A DNA stretch of 64,000 nucleotides from Nymphaea colorata (lineage: Eukaryota; Streptophyta; Magnoliopsida; Nymphaeales; Nymphaeaceae): NCBI RefSeq assembly GCF_008831285.2, contig NC_045144.1, positions 15,425,858 through 15,489,857 on the forward strand. The letters are read 5' to 3'. Numbering within the stretch: position 1 is the first letter of the stretch; every line of letters begins with the position of its first letter. Below, piece after piece: positions 10,961-24,907 of the stretch. The notes under the pieces were generated by a model that worked only from the letters and a program-made list of their open reading frames with translations, did no database searches and had not been told where the DNA came from. The position numbers and the translations under genes were made by a program.

Positions 10961-13690
10961 GGTGTTCTTAATTTGCATTTCATTATTCTTTAGGTTTTTG
11001 CTCACCGAATCCCGTAAGCCGCTATGTATTGAGCATGGAACGGAACGTATTTATGATAATAATAATTTAAAATTAATATCTGCAGATGTAATTACAAGTT
11101 ATAAATTCACTCAACAAACTACGTATGCATATCGTGTTCAGATCAATACATACTTATGACTACCATCATTTAATTGAACCTATATATATATACTTATAAG
11201 TTAAATTTATTTGATAAACTGTAATTGAGTAAATGAACAACTTGAATTCCATTAATAGTGTTAGACAATGCCAATATTTATTTACACAAACCAATTAAAC
11301 CGATTTAGTGATCAAGCACAACCAATTAAACTGATGGTCCGAGCTGAGTGACAGTACGGGATAGAAAAACGTCAGTAAAAGGTGGATTCGGCCTAGCTGT
11401 TCAATGAAATATGCAGTAGATCATGTGAATAAAGATTCTGGCCTTCACAGACGCTGAAGCCTTAGTGTCATTGATGCTGTACACAGTCTCAAAAGATCCC
11501 AGAAGCTCTGATAAGCCTAGGTTAAATAGCAAGTTGCCAAGGTGTTTGATGGTGATTTGTGCCTGTCTATACTTAGAGATTGCTGGCCTTTCTCCATCAT
11601 TATGTTTTGCCTCAAATGCTGACAGCCAGCTCCATCCGCTCCCCATGGCAACACTGCTCGCTCTGTATTCTAGAGGGATAAAAGGTTGAGTGAGGGCTTC
11701 GGCTTTTTGTCGGGCGGTAGGAAACCCCACTCACCCAAAAATTTAACCGAAAAGAATGGCATGTTAAAATCATAAATGACCCCAACGATAACAAGCTATA
11801 ATTTGTTCAGTAAAAAACAACCAAAATGAAAACCACCTTACAAAAAAATTGTGTTCGTACTCTTTGAAAAAAGTTTTGTGGAGGCTGTAATTTAGGTCAC
11901 CTAGTGTTTTCCCAGACAAGAATCTGCAATGGAGAAAGTTGATTACTCGAATTATACTTGTAAAATCGGGCAATTTCACTGTCATAATCTTATTACAGCG
12001 GTTCAATGAAAAAAAAATTGATTCTTATTAGGCATTGAATCAGCGAATCCAGGTTGACTCATAAGGATTTTAGTAACACAGCCTACCTAATTGGATGAAA
12101 GGATATTGCAACTAATTAATTAATCGCCAACTTTAAACTTGTCCTCTCATATTTAGTACTAGAGAAAAAGCAGGCATAATATACACATCATCTGCTGCCC
12201 CTGTTTGAAGCTGGTCATATATACATTGTCCCTATGTATGAAATTTCATGTTTCATTTTAATAACGACAAAAAATGCCTATGTTTAATACAAAAGGAAAC
12301 TTTTTTGTAAAGAAAAAAAAAAACCCAAAAAAACATTTGCAGATTGTTACGACCAACATACTCCTTTAAGCAGTAAACATCATCTCGCGCTTATGTTTAG
12401 TGTTAGTTCATATATCCATTTGTTATCTCAATATCTCATAAACCTTTTGTCATCTCATAAACATTATCTCCTACTTATATTTATCATTATTTCATACAAC
12501 CACATTCATCTGTTATTTATTATCTCATAAATCTTTTATTATATCATGCTTATTTGTTATTTCATACATATTTGTTATCTCACGTACTTGGGCATGAAAA
12601 TAAATGTGTCTATTAATAATATAATCCACATCCAGCATATACTTGTTACATACATGTGGGCAACGTACAAAACTCGATTCTACCCGAGTCCCTTTTCTTC
12701 TGTCCGAAGTCCCATAAAAAAGCCTGATCGAAGATAAAGATGAAGGTGAAATGGTTGTCCCTTTTCTTCTGTCCGAAGTCCCATAAAAAAGCCTGATCGA
12801 AGATAAAGATGAAGGTGAAATGGTTGTTGAAGAATTGCATCCCCAATGATGATATCGTGGTCATGGGAGAACGGAAACTCAAACATTTTCATGATAGCAA
12901 GTGAAAAGAAAGAGGTCGAATTAAATTTATGGTATGATATGATATGTGAAATATGAGCAAGAGACCTATTTCCAAGGACCAAAGCAGTAACTGGCATCAG
13001 GTGATCTCCTAGTCAGAGACTGCCATTAATGAGATCGAATTACATGCACAGGCCTGGTGTGTATGCAATAAATGCACACTCAATAAGAAGAGAAGTGGGG
13101 TTGGGGTATTTTGGAAAATTTATATTAAGATATGTACATTTTAGGCTTCTAACATTTTCATAAACTTCTTTTCATCCTTTTTTTTTTCTACTTTACCATG
13201 GGCATTTTGGTAATGTAATGGCGTGTGCATGTAGCCACCTTCTATAATTAATAACTGCGTTTCATTTAGGAGCACCAGGACAGATCTGTCCTGTTTTGAT
13301 GTATTGTCTTTTTTGGAGATAGGATGAAGAGTTAGACCAATATTTTCATCTTACAAACCATTATCTAAGATTTCCCTTCTGTTTGCTAATTGCATCGAAA
13401 ACTTGTAAATGATTTTCCTTCTTGGTGATCAAGGTAAGTTGTTAGCCTAACGAAATTTGTTTGAAATGTGAAGATAGTTAACAAGGATTGTCAACTCTAA
13501 AACTGATCGTCCGCTGAAGATCGCTGAGAATATTGAGCTGTTGAAAGGGTTGGAAACTGACGAATTTAAGAGTGAAGTTGGCATTAATCGACTAGTTATA
13601 TTCTCTCTTTCCAGTAACATCTTGACTTTTTGTGGAAAAAAAAAAACAATGGTACTCCATGAGCAGCGATGATGATGTAGTAATTTATAG
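10961..13690. other. Gene-poor spacer
   Basis: Mostly AT-rich. GATAGAAAAACGTCAGTAAAAG at about 11360-11381 is an isolated CACTA-type subterminal motif. The minus-strand open stretch at 11730-11401 is compositionally balanced but matches no family I recognise, and I found no second copy. Nothing else is supportable. Confidence 0.45.
12688..12825. repeat. 69-bp tandem duplication (2 copies)
   Basis: GTCCCTTTTCTTCTGTCCGA at 12688 recurs at 12757, and the whole 69-bp unit appears identical. The period is a multiple of three, so open frames run through it, but I see no coding support. Confidence 0.95.
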
Positions 13691-13996
13691 GTTTCCATCT
13701 TGTTTTTAGTTGGAAAAACAAAACCATCACTAGTTTGGCCATTAGTCAACATTAATTGGAAAACAAGAATAAGAAAGTTGATTATTATATTATTGGTGTA
13801 CATTAGTTGAAAACAAAAAAAAAATAATTAATGATAGAAAAAAGGTCAACAACCTAATCTATTATGAACAAGCTCCAATAGCTTCAAACATGTTAGCGTC
13901 TAAGTCACATAAATAGGACCACGAGTTTGGCTAGGGGCATGGGCAGTGCAAGGATGAGAATTTTAGAAAATCTTGATAAGATTGCGGCAATAAAAG

Positions 13997-14006
13997 AGTG
14001 TGTGTG

Positions 14007-14070
<64 letters not shown>
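13997..14070. repeat. (GT)n(TA)n microsatellite
   Basis: A short GTGTGT run is followed by about 58 bp of pure TA. Confidence 0.97.
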
Positions 14071-14073
<3 letters not shown>

Positions 14074-14089
14074 TGAGAGAAAAAAATTG

Positions 14090-15060
14090 GAAAAAACCAG
14101 ACCCTTTAATATTTTGCTAAAAAATTATTTTAAATAAAATATAAATATCCTGATATATTTATAAAAACTATTTTAATATAAAACATGCTTTGAATAAAGT
14201 TTTTTTTCTGAAAAATATCTTCCTTTCTATTATCAAAATGTTGATGCTATAAGAGCCATTCATTTTTACCAATTATGAAAACACTATTAAAATCCAAAAA
14301 ATGATCAACCTAATATATATTTTGCATGATCAATCAATCTTTAAGATCATATTAATGAGGTTAAATTTCCCCAAAAAACACTTTTTGTGATCAATTTGTA
14401 ATGGTTTTCGTATTCCAACTAAAAACAAGAAGGCCGCAGTTCTTGCCATCTGTTCATTGTGGAAATAAGTTTAATGATGCCATGCCTTGGTTTTTTCCTT
14501 CAATATTTCTTTCTTTAGATAACTTCGACTTTGCCATTTAGAATTTATTCTGTACATTCTTTTAGGTAGATTGCCCTTAGCATTAAACCAGCTAGCAAGC
14601 TAATCAAAAATTTCTTAAGAAAAAGACGTTAATCAAGTTATTTTAAGTTTTATCGATTTTTTATTTAATTTATTTATGTGTTCGAGTTTAGGAAATAGGG
14701 ATATAGAGAAATTGGTAAACTCCGGACACTTAGGGTCATGGGTAAAATCCAGACCCTTTAATTTTTTGGTAAAAAGTTATTTTGAATAAAATATAAATAA
14801 CTTAATATATTTATAAAAACTATTTTGATATAAAACTTACTTTCAATCAAGTTGTTTTTATGAAAAATGTTGATTTGTCTATTATCAAAATGATGATGCA
14901 ACGAGAGCCATTCATTTTTGCTTATTATAAAAAGTGTAGCACTCAAAAACATGATTAACTTAATATATATATTGCACCAGCTTACCCTTAAGATTATATT
15001 GGTAAGGTTAGATTTTTATAAAAAAAAAAGCACTTTAAATATCATAGTTAATAGGTCTGG
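14090..15060 (-). repeat. Inverted-arm-type repeats, internal copy
   Basis: Two copies of the segment AACCAGACCCTTTAAT...ATAAATAACTTAATATATTTATAAAAAC (about 14097-14390 and 14745-15010) flank a minus-strand copy of dispersed repeat H (about 14400-14620). The order matches the right arm. The block is a further inverted copy relative to the left arm. Confidence 0.75.
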
Positions 15061-15179
15061 TTTTCTCCCTTTTTTTTGTCCGGCTAATTGATAGCTTGCT
15101 AAGTTTACCTAAATCTCAAAATAGCCTTAGACCCGGCAGTACTATCATAAAGAGTCCGCTTTTTCTTAACTTTTTCGTA

Positions 15180-15500
15180 AGCATACTATGGTCATTGCTT
15201 TATTTTCTTAACTTCTCTCACACCCAAAAGTGAGGTACAATAACTCACGTCAACAATGAACAAGCTCAGGTAGTGAGCTAACGTCCAAGCACCCAACGCC
15301 CTTGCACTTGAGCACACACTTGAAACTCTCACACAACAGCACACATCCCGAAGTGAGCACACGGACTCACTCAACTCTTACTTGATACTTTCATACCAGC
15401 TCATGAAGTGACCAGCAAGCATCACTCACTTGCTCAAGACACTCAACACTCTTACTTTATCTACTCACTTGCTCAAGGACTCGAAACTAACCCAACTCAA
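15180..15500. other. Spacer rich in ACTCACTTGCTC-type words
   Basis: Irregular recurrences of ACTCAC, CTTGCTCAAG and AAGTGAGC occur here. I recognise no gene or transposon. Confidence 0.4.
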
Positions 15501-15629
15501 TGCCTAACACAAAGACAGTAGGGGAAAAGAAATAGGTGGTGTGCTTCCACCGAATTCTACAATTTTTTTAATGTCATCTTTAAGCATAGCACCGATCGCA
15601 AGGTTTCCAGACGTGATATTGGAAGATGA

Positions 15630-15745
15630 AGGTGAAATTTGAAAAAAAAAATCAGGACGGAGTACATGTATCTTTGTCGAATGCAGCTGTATCAAATTTG
15701 GCGTGAATCTCGCTGCCCTTCGAAAACTCTGCTTTCTGTGAGGAC
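15630..15745 (-). pseudogene. PP2/Nictaba-like exon 2 relic
   Basis: On the minus strand an acceptor-like GCCATGCAG precedes GTCCTCACAGAAAGCAGAG at 15745, the same junction as in the other two PP2 sequences. The reading then continues as relics of the first domain strands, including AAATTTGATACAGCTGCATT and GACAAAGATAC. The frame breaks after about 30 codons, and an A/T run at about 15640-15650 ends recognisable similarity. No exon 1 is visible on the 5' (right) side. Confidence 0.75.
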
Positions 15746-15853
15746 CTGCATGGCACAACTTATGTGATACGTATATTGTCAACAAATAAGCTGATATATT
15801 CAAGAAATTATCACGGATATATATATACAAGCTGATACATTCAAGAAATGATC

Positions 15854-15854
<1 letters not shown>

Positions 15855-15890
<36 letters not shown>
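15855..15890. repeat. (TA)n microsatellite
   Basis: About 33 bp of TA. The preceding AAGAAATTATCACGGATATA and AAGAAATGATCACGGATATA (about 15803 and 15843) are a short direct duplication. Confidence 0.9.
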
Positions 15891-15895
<5 letters not shown>

Positions 15896-16700
15896 TCTTG
15901 TAGCTGCTAAACACTTGATAGTTTTTGTCAGTGTGGAGTCTGAAAATTTGATCAAAGGGACACTTACTTTAGTGGGTATGGTCCTTATGAGGCATTAACG
16001 TGAGTTTTCTATGGACTCAGATCCAACCACTTCCTAATAAAAATTTTCAAGTATTGCTGTTGGTTGTCCTGTGCAATGGCTCACACCAGCCCACACCTAG
16101 CTCCGCTACTGTTTTTTCCCCTTATTCTTTTTTTTTTTACTGTGCATGGAAAAACTGATTAGCATTTTCATTTTTTGCACTACATTTTTACCTAAAAAAC
16201 CGGTGACTTTAATTTTCATGACATTAGGGAATAACAAACTAGTGCCGTCCATCTTTTTGATCGGAGGGCCCGTTATTATTATTATTTTTTTATGTGCAGA
16301 GTGTGTGCACGATGGTGGAAGATGGAAAGGGTTGGAGGAACTGTCCCCCCTTCACCACTGCCAAAAGGTGAAGGGTCCATTAGAGCCTCTCGATCGGACG
16401 ATCGGGTGACATAATGGGCTGTATGCCGGTCAATGTGAACATGAAGTGTGAGTGCTCCTCTTTGAGAATGGAAAGAAAGTGAGAATGAAATTAAGACAAT
16501 GTGAGCTATTCAAACCAACAAAACTTGAATTTTACCTTAGGTTTTACTCTTCTCCTTTCCCAAAAATTGACGGTTTGCACTTTTATCTTCTTATTGCTAT
16601 GCTTGTGAGTTTTTAGGCACCTTGCATTGTGTATGCCCCCTTTGTCATTGTTTCCAAAATATATAACAGATTCCTGTTTCATTGAAGATCTCTTTGTTTC
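15891..16700. other. Gene-free spacer with a MITE remnant
   Basis: The stretch CACCAGCCCACACCTAGCTC followed by CGCTACTG at about 16083-16110 resembles the end of the hAT-like MITE family seen at 33869-34042. Nothing else is recognised. Confidence 0.4.
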
Positions 16701-16704
16701 ATTG

Positions 16705-17559
<855 letters not shown>

Positions 17560-17560
<1 letters not shown>

Positions 17561-20385
17561 CATGCCAGTCTTTATTTATATATATATATATATATATATA
17601 CTTCCATGGTTCCTATATTACTCGATTGCTCAAACTGCCACTTCTCATTTCTATGGCAAAAGGAGTCCCAGCGCTACGACAATTCTGGTGCTACGTTCAG
17701 CAACACTATAATACAAAAACTATTGGTGCTATCAGTAAAGGGTTCATTAACGTTTTTGCAATTTTTACTGACATTTTTTGTCATCAGCAATGACATGTAT
17801 GTTTCTAGTGCATTCAAATGTTAATCTCAAAGGATGATTACTAAATTAACATAGAGATGTTTCGTGATGTATGAGGGGAAGAAATTAGATTAATTTAACT
17901 GCCACAACAATTCAAAAAGTTTCAGGAAATTTTGATTGTAGAGCTTCGTGGAGATAGCAACATGCCGACGTGTTTGGAGCCAATATTTGTAATTGTTCAT
18001 ATTCAATTGGTTTGCTGGCCTTCCTCTATCATTAGTCAGTGCTTTTTCTTTTCCAACTAATATAGAATAATTGGAAATATTAACCTAGTATAATATCATC
18101 AGCCAATGTTTTTCCTTGTGTTTTCCAAATAATATAGACTGATGGGAAACTGAATAATTTGTAATGTTTTTCGTATTCCAACTAAAAACAAGAAGGCGGC
18201 AGTTCTTGCCATTTGTTCATTGTGGAAATTTAAGTTTAATGATGCCATGCCTTGGTTTTTTCCTTCAATAATTCTTTCTTTAGATAATTTTGACTTTGCC
18301 ATTTAGAATTTATTGAGTAAATTCTTTAAGTAGATTGCCATTAGCATTAAACCAGCTAGCTAGCTAATCAAAATTTTCTTAAGATAAAAACGTTAATCAA
18401 GAAGCTTTAGCTATTTTTTTAAAACTTATTTATGTGCTTGGGTTTTCGGAAATAGGAATATCGAGAAAATGGTAAAAACCAGATCCTTTAATTTTTTTGC
18501 TAAAGGATCAAGTTATTTTGATGAAAAATGTTGATTTTTCTATTATCAAAATGAGGGCCATTCATTTTTGTTATTACAAAACGGTATTAAAACCCAAAAA
18601 CACGATCAACTTAATATATATTTTCCAACTAATATAGAATAATTAGAAATATTAACCTAGTATAATATCATCAAGCAATGTTTTTCCTTGTGTTTTCCAA
18701 ACAATATAGATTAATGGACAACTAAATAATTTGTAATGGTTTTAGTAACCAACTAAAAACAAGAAGGCCGCAGTTCTTGCCATTTGTTCATTGTGGAAAT
18801 TTAAGTTTAATGACGCCATGCCTTGGTTTTTTCCTTTAATATTGCTTTCGTTAGATAACTTTGACTTTATTCAGTACATTCTTTAATGTTGATTGCCAAG
18901 CTAATTAAAATTTTCTTAGATAAAGACGTTAACCAAGTTATTTTAAGTTTTAGCTAATTTTAGAAGTATTGCGAAATTGGTAAAAACCAGACCCTTTAAT
19001 TTTTTGCTAAAAGGTTATTTTAAATAAAATATAAATAACTTAATATATTTATAAAAACTATTTTGATGTAGAACATAATTTGAATCAAATTGTTTTTATG
19101 AAAAATATTGATTTTTCTATTATCAAATTGGTGATGGTACGAGAGCCATTCATTTTTGCTTATTACAAAAACAGTATTAAAACCCAAAAAACATTATTTG
19201 GCCTTAAAATCATATTGGTAAGGCTAGATTTTTTATAAAAAAAAACACTTTAAATATCATATTTAATAGGCCATTGCCGTCCTTCCCCATGCTGCGGATC
19301 TCTGCATGCCGCACTGTCCTCCATATCCAATCCTGCTCGTGCTCCTTCAAAGCTACTGTCTCAGAGCATTGTCGTCATCCACAATCTGCTCGCCTTCCTC
19401 TGAGGCTTGGAAGACAAGCAGGATCGGCAACCGCTTGGAACGTGCAAAATCTTCATTATATTGACTGAGAAAATCCTATTTTATATGATATTGATGGACC
19501 AGTCCAAGATTCCTTGAAAAGTGACGCAGCAAAATTACATGCTATATTAGTTTTTCTTTTGTTTTCCTTTTTTTTCTATTGTTTCCATCCTTTTTGAGTT
19601 GGGAAGGATAAAGGTGCATTTTACTCATGATGTTAGTTTCAGCATGAGGCACATTTGGCCATTTCGCTTCTGAACATTTTCTTTTCATACTCTTTCCTCT
19701 TCCTTTTTCACTTCTTTTATTGTTAAAATTGCTTTCATTTGAATTTTCTTGTCGAAAACACTTTAGCCTATTATGTTTTATTATCCATCTTCTTTTTATT
19801 CTTTTTGGAGAGACTGAGCCTCTTTTTAGCATTTCAAGAAAATGTAAAAAAAGCAGAAAAAGGCAAATACCCTCTATCTTATCAACACTCAACTTTTGTT
19901 GAAGTTACTTTACAGAAAGGTTCGAGAAATGTTAAAAACATCTCTATTCATTTGTTTCATTCTTCTATAAAAAGGTTAGAGAAAAATTAGTCACTTAGGA
20001 TTTTGTAGTATGAAATAGATTTAGTTTATAATATTCTTTCCAATAATCCGATTGCTGCAAAATTAAGTGTCATGACAGTCTTAAAATAATGGATCACGCT
20101 TTTTTAAGATGAGACACTCTTAGGTTTAGATTGTGTATGGTAAAGGCTGGATCCAACCTAAATTGAAGCCACTTAATCCCTACTTTCAACTGGAGCATAT
20201 ATGCCGCATATTATTCTGCCATGTTAACCATACAAGAGCAAGTTGATTAACTAGAAGAAAATTGTCAATTAGCTTAATAAACAAAACATTTTTTTTCCTG
20301 AAATGCTTCCAAGAAAGTCTGAATATACTTGACATGATATCTAATTGCCACAGTATTATTGTTCTCATCATTCCCTAAATAGCTT
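17560..20385 (-). repeat. Right arm of the long inverted repeat
   Basis: It reads on the minus strand as the counterpart of 2018-4264. It contains a TA run (17577-17600), a CACTA-like end terminating at 17810, repeat H (about 18020-18340), a second partial copy of the same block (about 18475-18960), and the outer core (about 18985-20385). The internal second copy makes it about 0.6 kb longer than the left arm. Confidence 0.85.
17577..17810 (-). mobile_element. CACTA (En/Spm)-like transposon terminus, right
   Basis: The minus strand begins CACTAGAAACATACATGTC at 17810 and continues with ATGTCAGTAAAAATTGCAAA and ACGTTAATGAACCC, mirroring 4019-4264. The 3-bp flanks outside the two ends (GAT and CAT) do not form a matching duplication, and homology runs on beyond both ends, so these are not simply the two ends of one fresh insertion. 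Confidence 0.6.
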
Positions 20386-21005
20386 CGGGGGCAGACCAAC
20401 AACTTTTACTAGAAGACATGGGAGGCCATTACTATCACAAGCTAGGCACTAATATGGATCTCGATTGATTAACTCCCACAATAACCCATCATTATCTATT
20501 CCTACTCTATACAACACGGTAACTTATTAAATCTCTCCACAGCACTAGAACTAATGACGTTTCATCCTTGAATTCTCTATCATTCAAGAACCGATATTCT
20601 CAATGGAAGATATCTTGGGCCTTCAAAAGCCTGAATAATAATGTCTTAAGTTTTCTAAACTCCTGTCCAGATGTGAGCTTTTCAGAAAATTTCAGCTGAA
20701 TGAATTCAATGCACATAAGGTTTTATTAGTTGCATCTACTTACATGGTTTGGATAATAAAGCAGAACAAGTAAGGTACATGAAATAGTAATGGATAGCAT
20801 GGATTGGGTTTTCTTGGGTAGCATTTTGCTCTTGGGGTTCTTTTATAAAGGTATCACTAGCATCTGCTGTAATGTTATTGTCATTTTTCATATAAAATTA
20901 CTCAAAATAGTTTATTTTCAAGCTTAGAATTTTCTTTGTTTCTTATATCTGAACTCCCCTTAGCAGCTTGGAGCTCTGGTACTTTATTGAAATTCTGATT
21001 TTGGT
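20386..21005. other. Gene-free spacer
   Basis: No supportable feature. The last part (about 20880-21005) directly precedes the receptor-kinase relic and could be decayed gene sequence. Confidence 0.4.
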
Positions 21006-21504
21006 TTGGTCTGCTCAAGAACCCAGAGCTTGCAGTGGATGTCATTTCCATTTGGTGAGTTACTCTATCTCAATGAAAGTATTCCTTTTAATTTAGGCAA
21101 TTTAACCAGATTTTTGCATCTAAACCTTTCTTTCAATCACCTTGAATGCCTAGTTCCTCAAGTGTGGATACTTCAAAGGTTACATTTATCTGATTTAGAT
21201 GGAAACCCTGGACTTTGTGGAGAAAATGTACTCAAGCTTTGCAGTAAGAAAAACTCCCACAAAGTCATCAGTAGAACCCATTTCATCATCATAGTGTCGT
21301 CTTCCATCCTCTTTCTTGCAATCATCTTCTCTGCAGTTCTAGTTGTTGGAACATGGAGGAAGAGAAACAATGCTGGGGATTCACATGTGTCATTCATTGC
21401 AAGAGACCCTCGAAAGGTACACTGAAATTGAGTTAGAGGTGGCTATTGAAAACTTTGATCCTAGTAGCATTATTGGCAATTTCAACATAGTTTATAATTT
21501 ATAA
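21006..21504 (+). pseudogene. FLS2-like LRR receptor kinase relic
   Basis: The first frame (21006-21425) gives a terminal leucine-rich repeat (IPFNLGNLTRFLHLNLSFNH), then GNPGLCG, the hallmark just before the membrane span of LRR-XII kinases. A hydrophobic segment FIIIVSSSILFLAIIFSAVL and a basic stop-transfer WRKRN follow. A frame change at about 21414 then gives RYTEIELEVAIENF and IIGNFNIVY, equivalent to the juxtamembrane start and degraded glycine loop of the kinase. It stops at 21504 and no catalytic kinase motifs follow. Family members sense microbial peptides at the plasma membrane, but this copy has lost most of both domains. Confidence 0.8.
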
Positions 21505-22290
21505 CTTAAAAGGAAATGGTTCAGTACCATAGATTGAATGAGTTTCTTCATTTAGACCATGACATGGTATTTAGTTCACTTATAATGGCATTAATGATAT
21601 TCAATTTTTATTGTTCTCATCAAATTTTAGCCTCATTTCTAAGTTTTCAGAATTGATAGTGACTAACTTGTCTTGTAAGATATTACAGAAACTGCTATCT
21701 TTGATGTTAAAATTCCCCTACAATTTTCCATTTTCAAATGGCAAGCAGTCTCTTAGGTTCCATGTTGCTATTTGGGAACCAGTTTCTGATGTACTGCTTA
21801 GCTTTTTAATCAAATCTAATGTGCTCTTATAGTCTGCACTTCTGGTATTTCTGTAGGTTGAAACTCTTATTCTTCAGACTTGTTGAGATTGGTGGTGGCC
21901 AGATGTCAGCCTCTACTGACTCCAACAGCATGATGACCAATATTTATTGGCTTCATCAAAAGATGATAGGTTTCACCAGCAAAAAATAAGGTCTGCCCAA
22001 TCCTTTGGTCAGGTCTTTTTGGTACTCATGTGCAAATGACTACATGCTTAATGGGATAGCAAGGCCGTTGCCTTATGCATTGTGAGGAGAACTCTCAAAT
22101 CCAACAAGGTATATTATGTACCATAATAGGCATTCTCCTCTGTATATTTTTATGGTTGTAGGGAGCTTTAAATTATCACACTGTAGCTTCAGTCTCTAGA
22201 GATTTTCATCCGTCTATGGAAAGTCTGATCCATCAATAAAAATTTATTTTTGCAGATGGCTTCTTTTCTTACCATCAGTAATATGTCGGT
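21505..22290. other. Spacer between receptor-kinase relic and LINE
   Basis: AT-rich, without recognisable kinase remainder or other gene. Confidence 0.4.
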
Positions 22291-23590
22291 TTTTTGTGGT
22301 GTAATTCATCAGTTGATGGTTATTTTCATCTCTCAGGTGGAACAATAAAGAACTTGAATAAAGATTATTGTTCATTTGTTTGGGGAGAAAGTGAACAATT
22401 GAGAAAATATCATTTTTTCAACTGGAAACTTATGTGCAGTTCAACTAAAGAGGGTGGATTTGGACTAATTGATTTGCTTACATTCAATAAGGCCCAAATC
22501 ATACTTTAGCTATTAGATTCAGAATATCTGATTTGGTTTGGGCAAGTTCTGCAGGAACTACATGTTTGAGATTTTGTAGTCTTCGGTATCCCAAATTGAA
22601 ACGCAAATTCTCTTGGAGCTGGAAGTATTCACGTTGGGGTTGGGTTGGGTATGCGGTTTGATGGGAGTTGAGAAATGGAAAAAGGACTCTTTTTTTGTTT
22701 GAATGTTGGGACTAGGGTGTGCTTCACTATCTTATTTTTACTAATGATTTTGATATATGTTGGAATTTTGTTGTTCGGTGGATAGCTTGAAATCTCTGCA
22801 TCCGAATGAGCTTATGGGTAGGTTGTGTTCCCTTTGGTTGAAGCATGGCATAGCTAATATTTTGTTAAGCAAGATGATACTTCAAAATAAGGAAATGTTG
22901 ACATGTCATCACTGAAAATGGTGGATTTATACCACCAAATCTTGTGGAGAGGGGAAGAAGACCCATAATCTATTTGGATATGGCAATCAAATGTTACTTG
23001 AAGAGCCAAATGGACCTTTTTTTGTGTAGTAATAAGTAGATGCCTTACTTTGGACAGACACAAGCTTTTTGATATTGCATTAACCAATTGTTGCCTATGT
23101 GTAAAAAAATGAAGAGTCAATAGCTCATACGTTTATTCATTGTGATTTTGTACTAGTAATCTGGAAGTTTTGTTGCTTCCAAATTTGACAGCAGGATTGT
23201 GTTTGACAAGTCACTTTCCTGAGTTTTCGGATTGGTGGAGAGGTTTTAAATTCAAAGGATCATGGATGAAAAGATGTTGGACCGTGTCTTTTCCTATGGT
23301 TAGCTAGTCTTTATGGAGGAATAAAAATTTAGAATTGGATGAGGGAGAAAAACTGCAAAGCTGGGTAGTCTGTTTCTCACTATGGGATGATATCAAGAAT
23401 GTTATATGTAATTCGACTTGGATTACTAATGCCAAATATGAGTTTCCAATATGGCTATTACCCTACATTCAGTCGAATCCATGTCTTTCGTTTGGTGTTA
23501 ATCAATTCATTATTTGGCCAGCACAAGCAAAAATAGGCAGATCAACGAAACTTGTGTTGAAGATCAAACTGGCTGATGACTGATGTAACC
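22291..23590 (+). mobile_element. LINE 3' part (RT C-terminus and zf-RVT region), decayed
   Basis: The stretch 22380-22500 encodes FVWGES...KYHFFNWKLMCSSTKEGGFGLIDL, the F.WG...W..lC.p..EGG.G motif after the RT domain. The stretch 22980-23160 encodes RAKWTFF, RCLTLDRHKL, TNCCLC and a following ahTFIHCDF-like run. That is the zinc-finger-like zf-RVT domain with its Cys and His residues, interrupted by stops and shifts. Orientation is opposite to the LINE at the left edge. No poly(A) tail is clear at the 3' side. Confidence 0.8.
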
Positions 23591-24907
23591 ATGGTGGTAT
23601 TCATGAGGGAGTTGATTGGAATGTAGTTGGCTTCCTGTGGAACCTCATTGTTAACTTCCTTCGCCTTTAAGGGGAAGGGTGTTGTGGTGGCAGGTCCTTC
23701 TAGATGGATGAAATAGATTTAAAACCCTATTAATTGTTGCTATTCTAAAGGAATTGGAGTACAGTTAGTATTGAGAGATATATCGAAGTTGCATCTGATG
23801 CAACTTAATCCAAATGCAAGTGTTCTTAACCTGTTAAAGCTGTAAATCTGTGTTGTACCTAATTGAGTTTAGGGTTCTTTTTTTTTTTGGGAACAAGATT
23901 CTAGTCTCAGGTTTTTTTTTTCTTTTTTCTTATTTGGGAACAGTTTTCCATATTCTTTATATTTGCTATTCTTTTTCAACAAAATCTTATGGAGCGAGAT
24001 CCCAGTAGGTTTGCATTGGAATGAGGGATTAGGATGATAATAGTTTCCTCCTTTAAACAAATTAATGTTTAGATAATAATAGAAAATGTGCTAAATTAAA
24101 ATATTTCAAAATACCACACAACAAATGGGTAATAACAAATGATCGCCCAAACCTTTCTAGCCTAATGTTTCTTTTTCAAATGATAGTTCTCTCATAAGGG
24201 TGGGTATCAGGCAGCATACAGAACGAGTACTTAGTTACCTAGCCTGTGATAACCTGAGTTTGGGCTGGTTCTTACAACAAGACCACGATTGTGAACGTAA
24301 TGAAGGTTTCTTGTTTGCTGACTTTTCGTAAAGAGGCGTTGATAAAGACTAGACATGTACATGTACTACATTGCAAGTATTAAGTTGGTCAGCATTGACA
24401 TTTAACCAACTCTTCAGTGTTTGTTTGATTTACTCATAAGGACAGTGCCTATCAGTAATAGTGTTCTGTCCTTTTTACCAGCAGGCATAGTAATACTAAT
24501 GTATGTTGGGAACATCAGTAAGGGTTCAGACTTTCACTGACAATTGCTAGCGGCCACCAGTATTTATCTTATTATCACAAACATCCTTTTTGCTCTATAG
24601 TGTATGGTTACTTTACTCATGTGAGCCAATAACATCAGTAATGCTAATTTTACTGATGTGTTTTTCATGTGCGCCGATATAGCTTCATTTATTGATGCTT
24701 ATCCTTGATGTGAGTAATGATGGAACTTTAGTGACAGTTTTTTTTTTCTTTTCATTTCAATGAAGGCTACCTTTATGTTCCTGCCCACAAATTCTGTTTT
24801 CCCTTTCCCGTTTCATGTTTGCTCTCCACGGTTGCCCCCTAATCGTCGTTGGTTACCATCGCTGCCTCTAAATCTCTATCCATTACTCCTGCTGCCCCCA
24901 AAGCTCT
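23591..24907. other. Gene-free spacer
   Basis: Contains several T-rich runs. Between about 24420 and 24720 words such as ACATCAGTAA and TTTACTGATG recur in both orientations, which may be remnants of a CACTA-type subterminal region. No gene seen. Confidence 0.4.

Noticed and set aside
11401..11730. 109-codon minus-strand frame as a gene or exon
   Set aside because: Balanced composition made me look twice, but there is no family match and the overlapping plus-strand frame is equally open.
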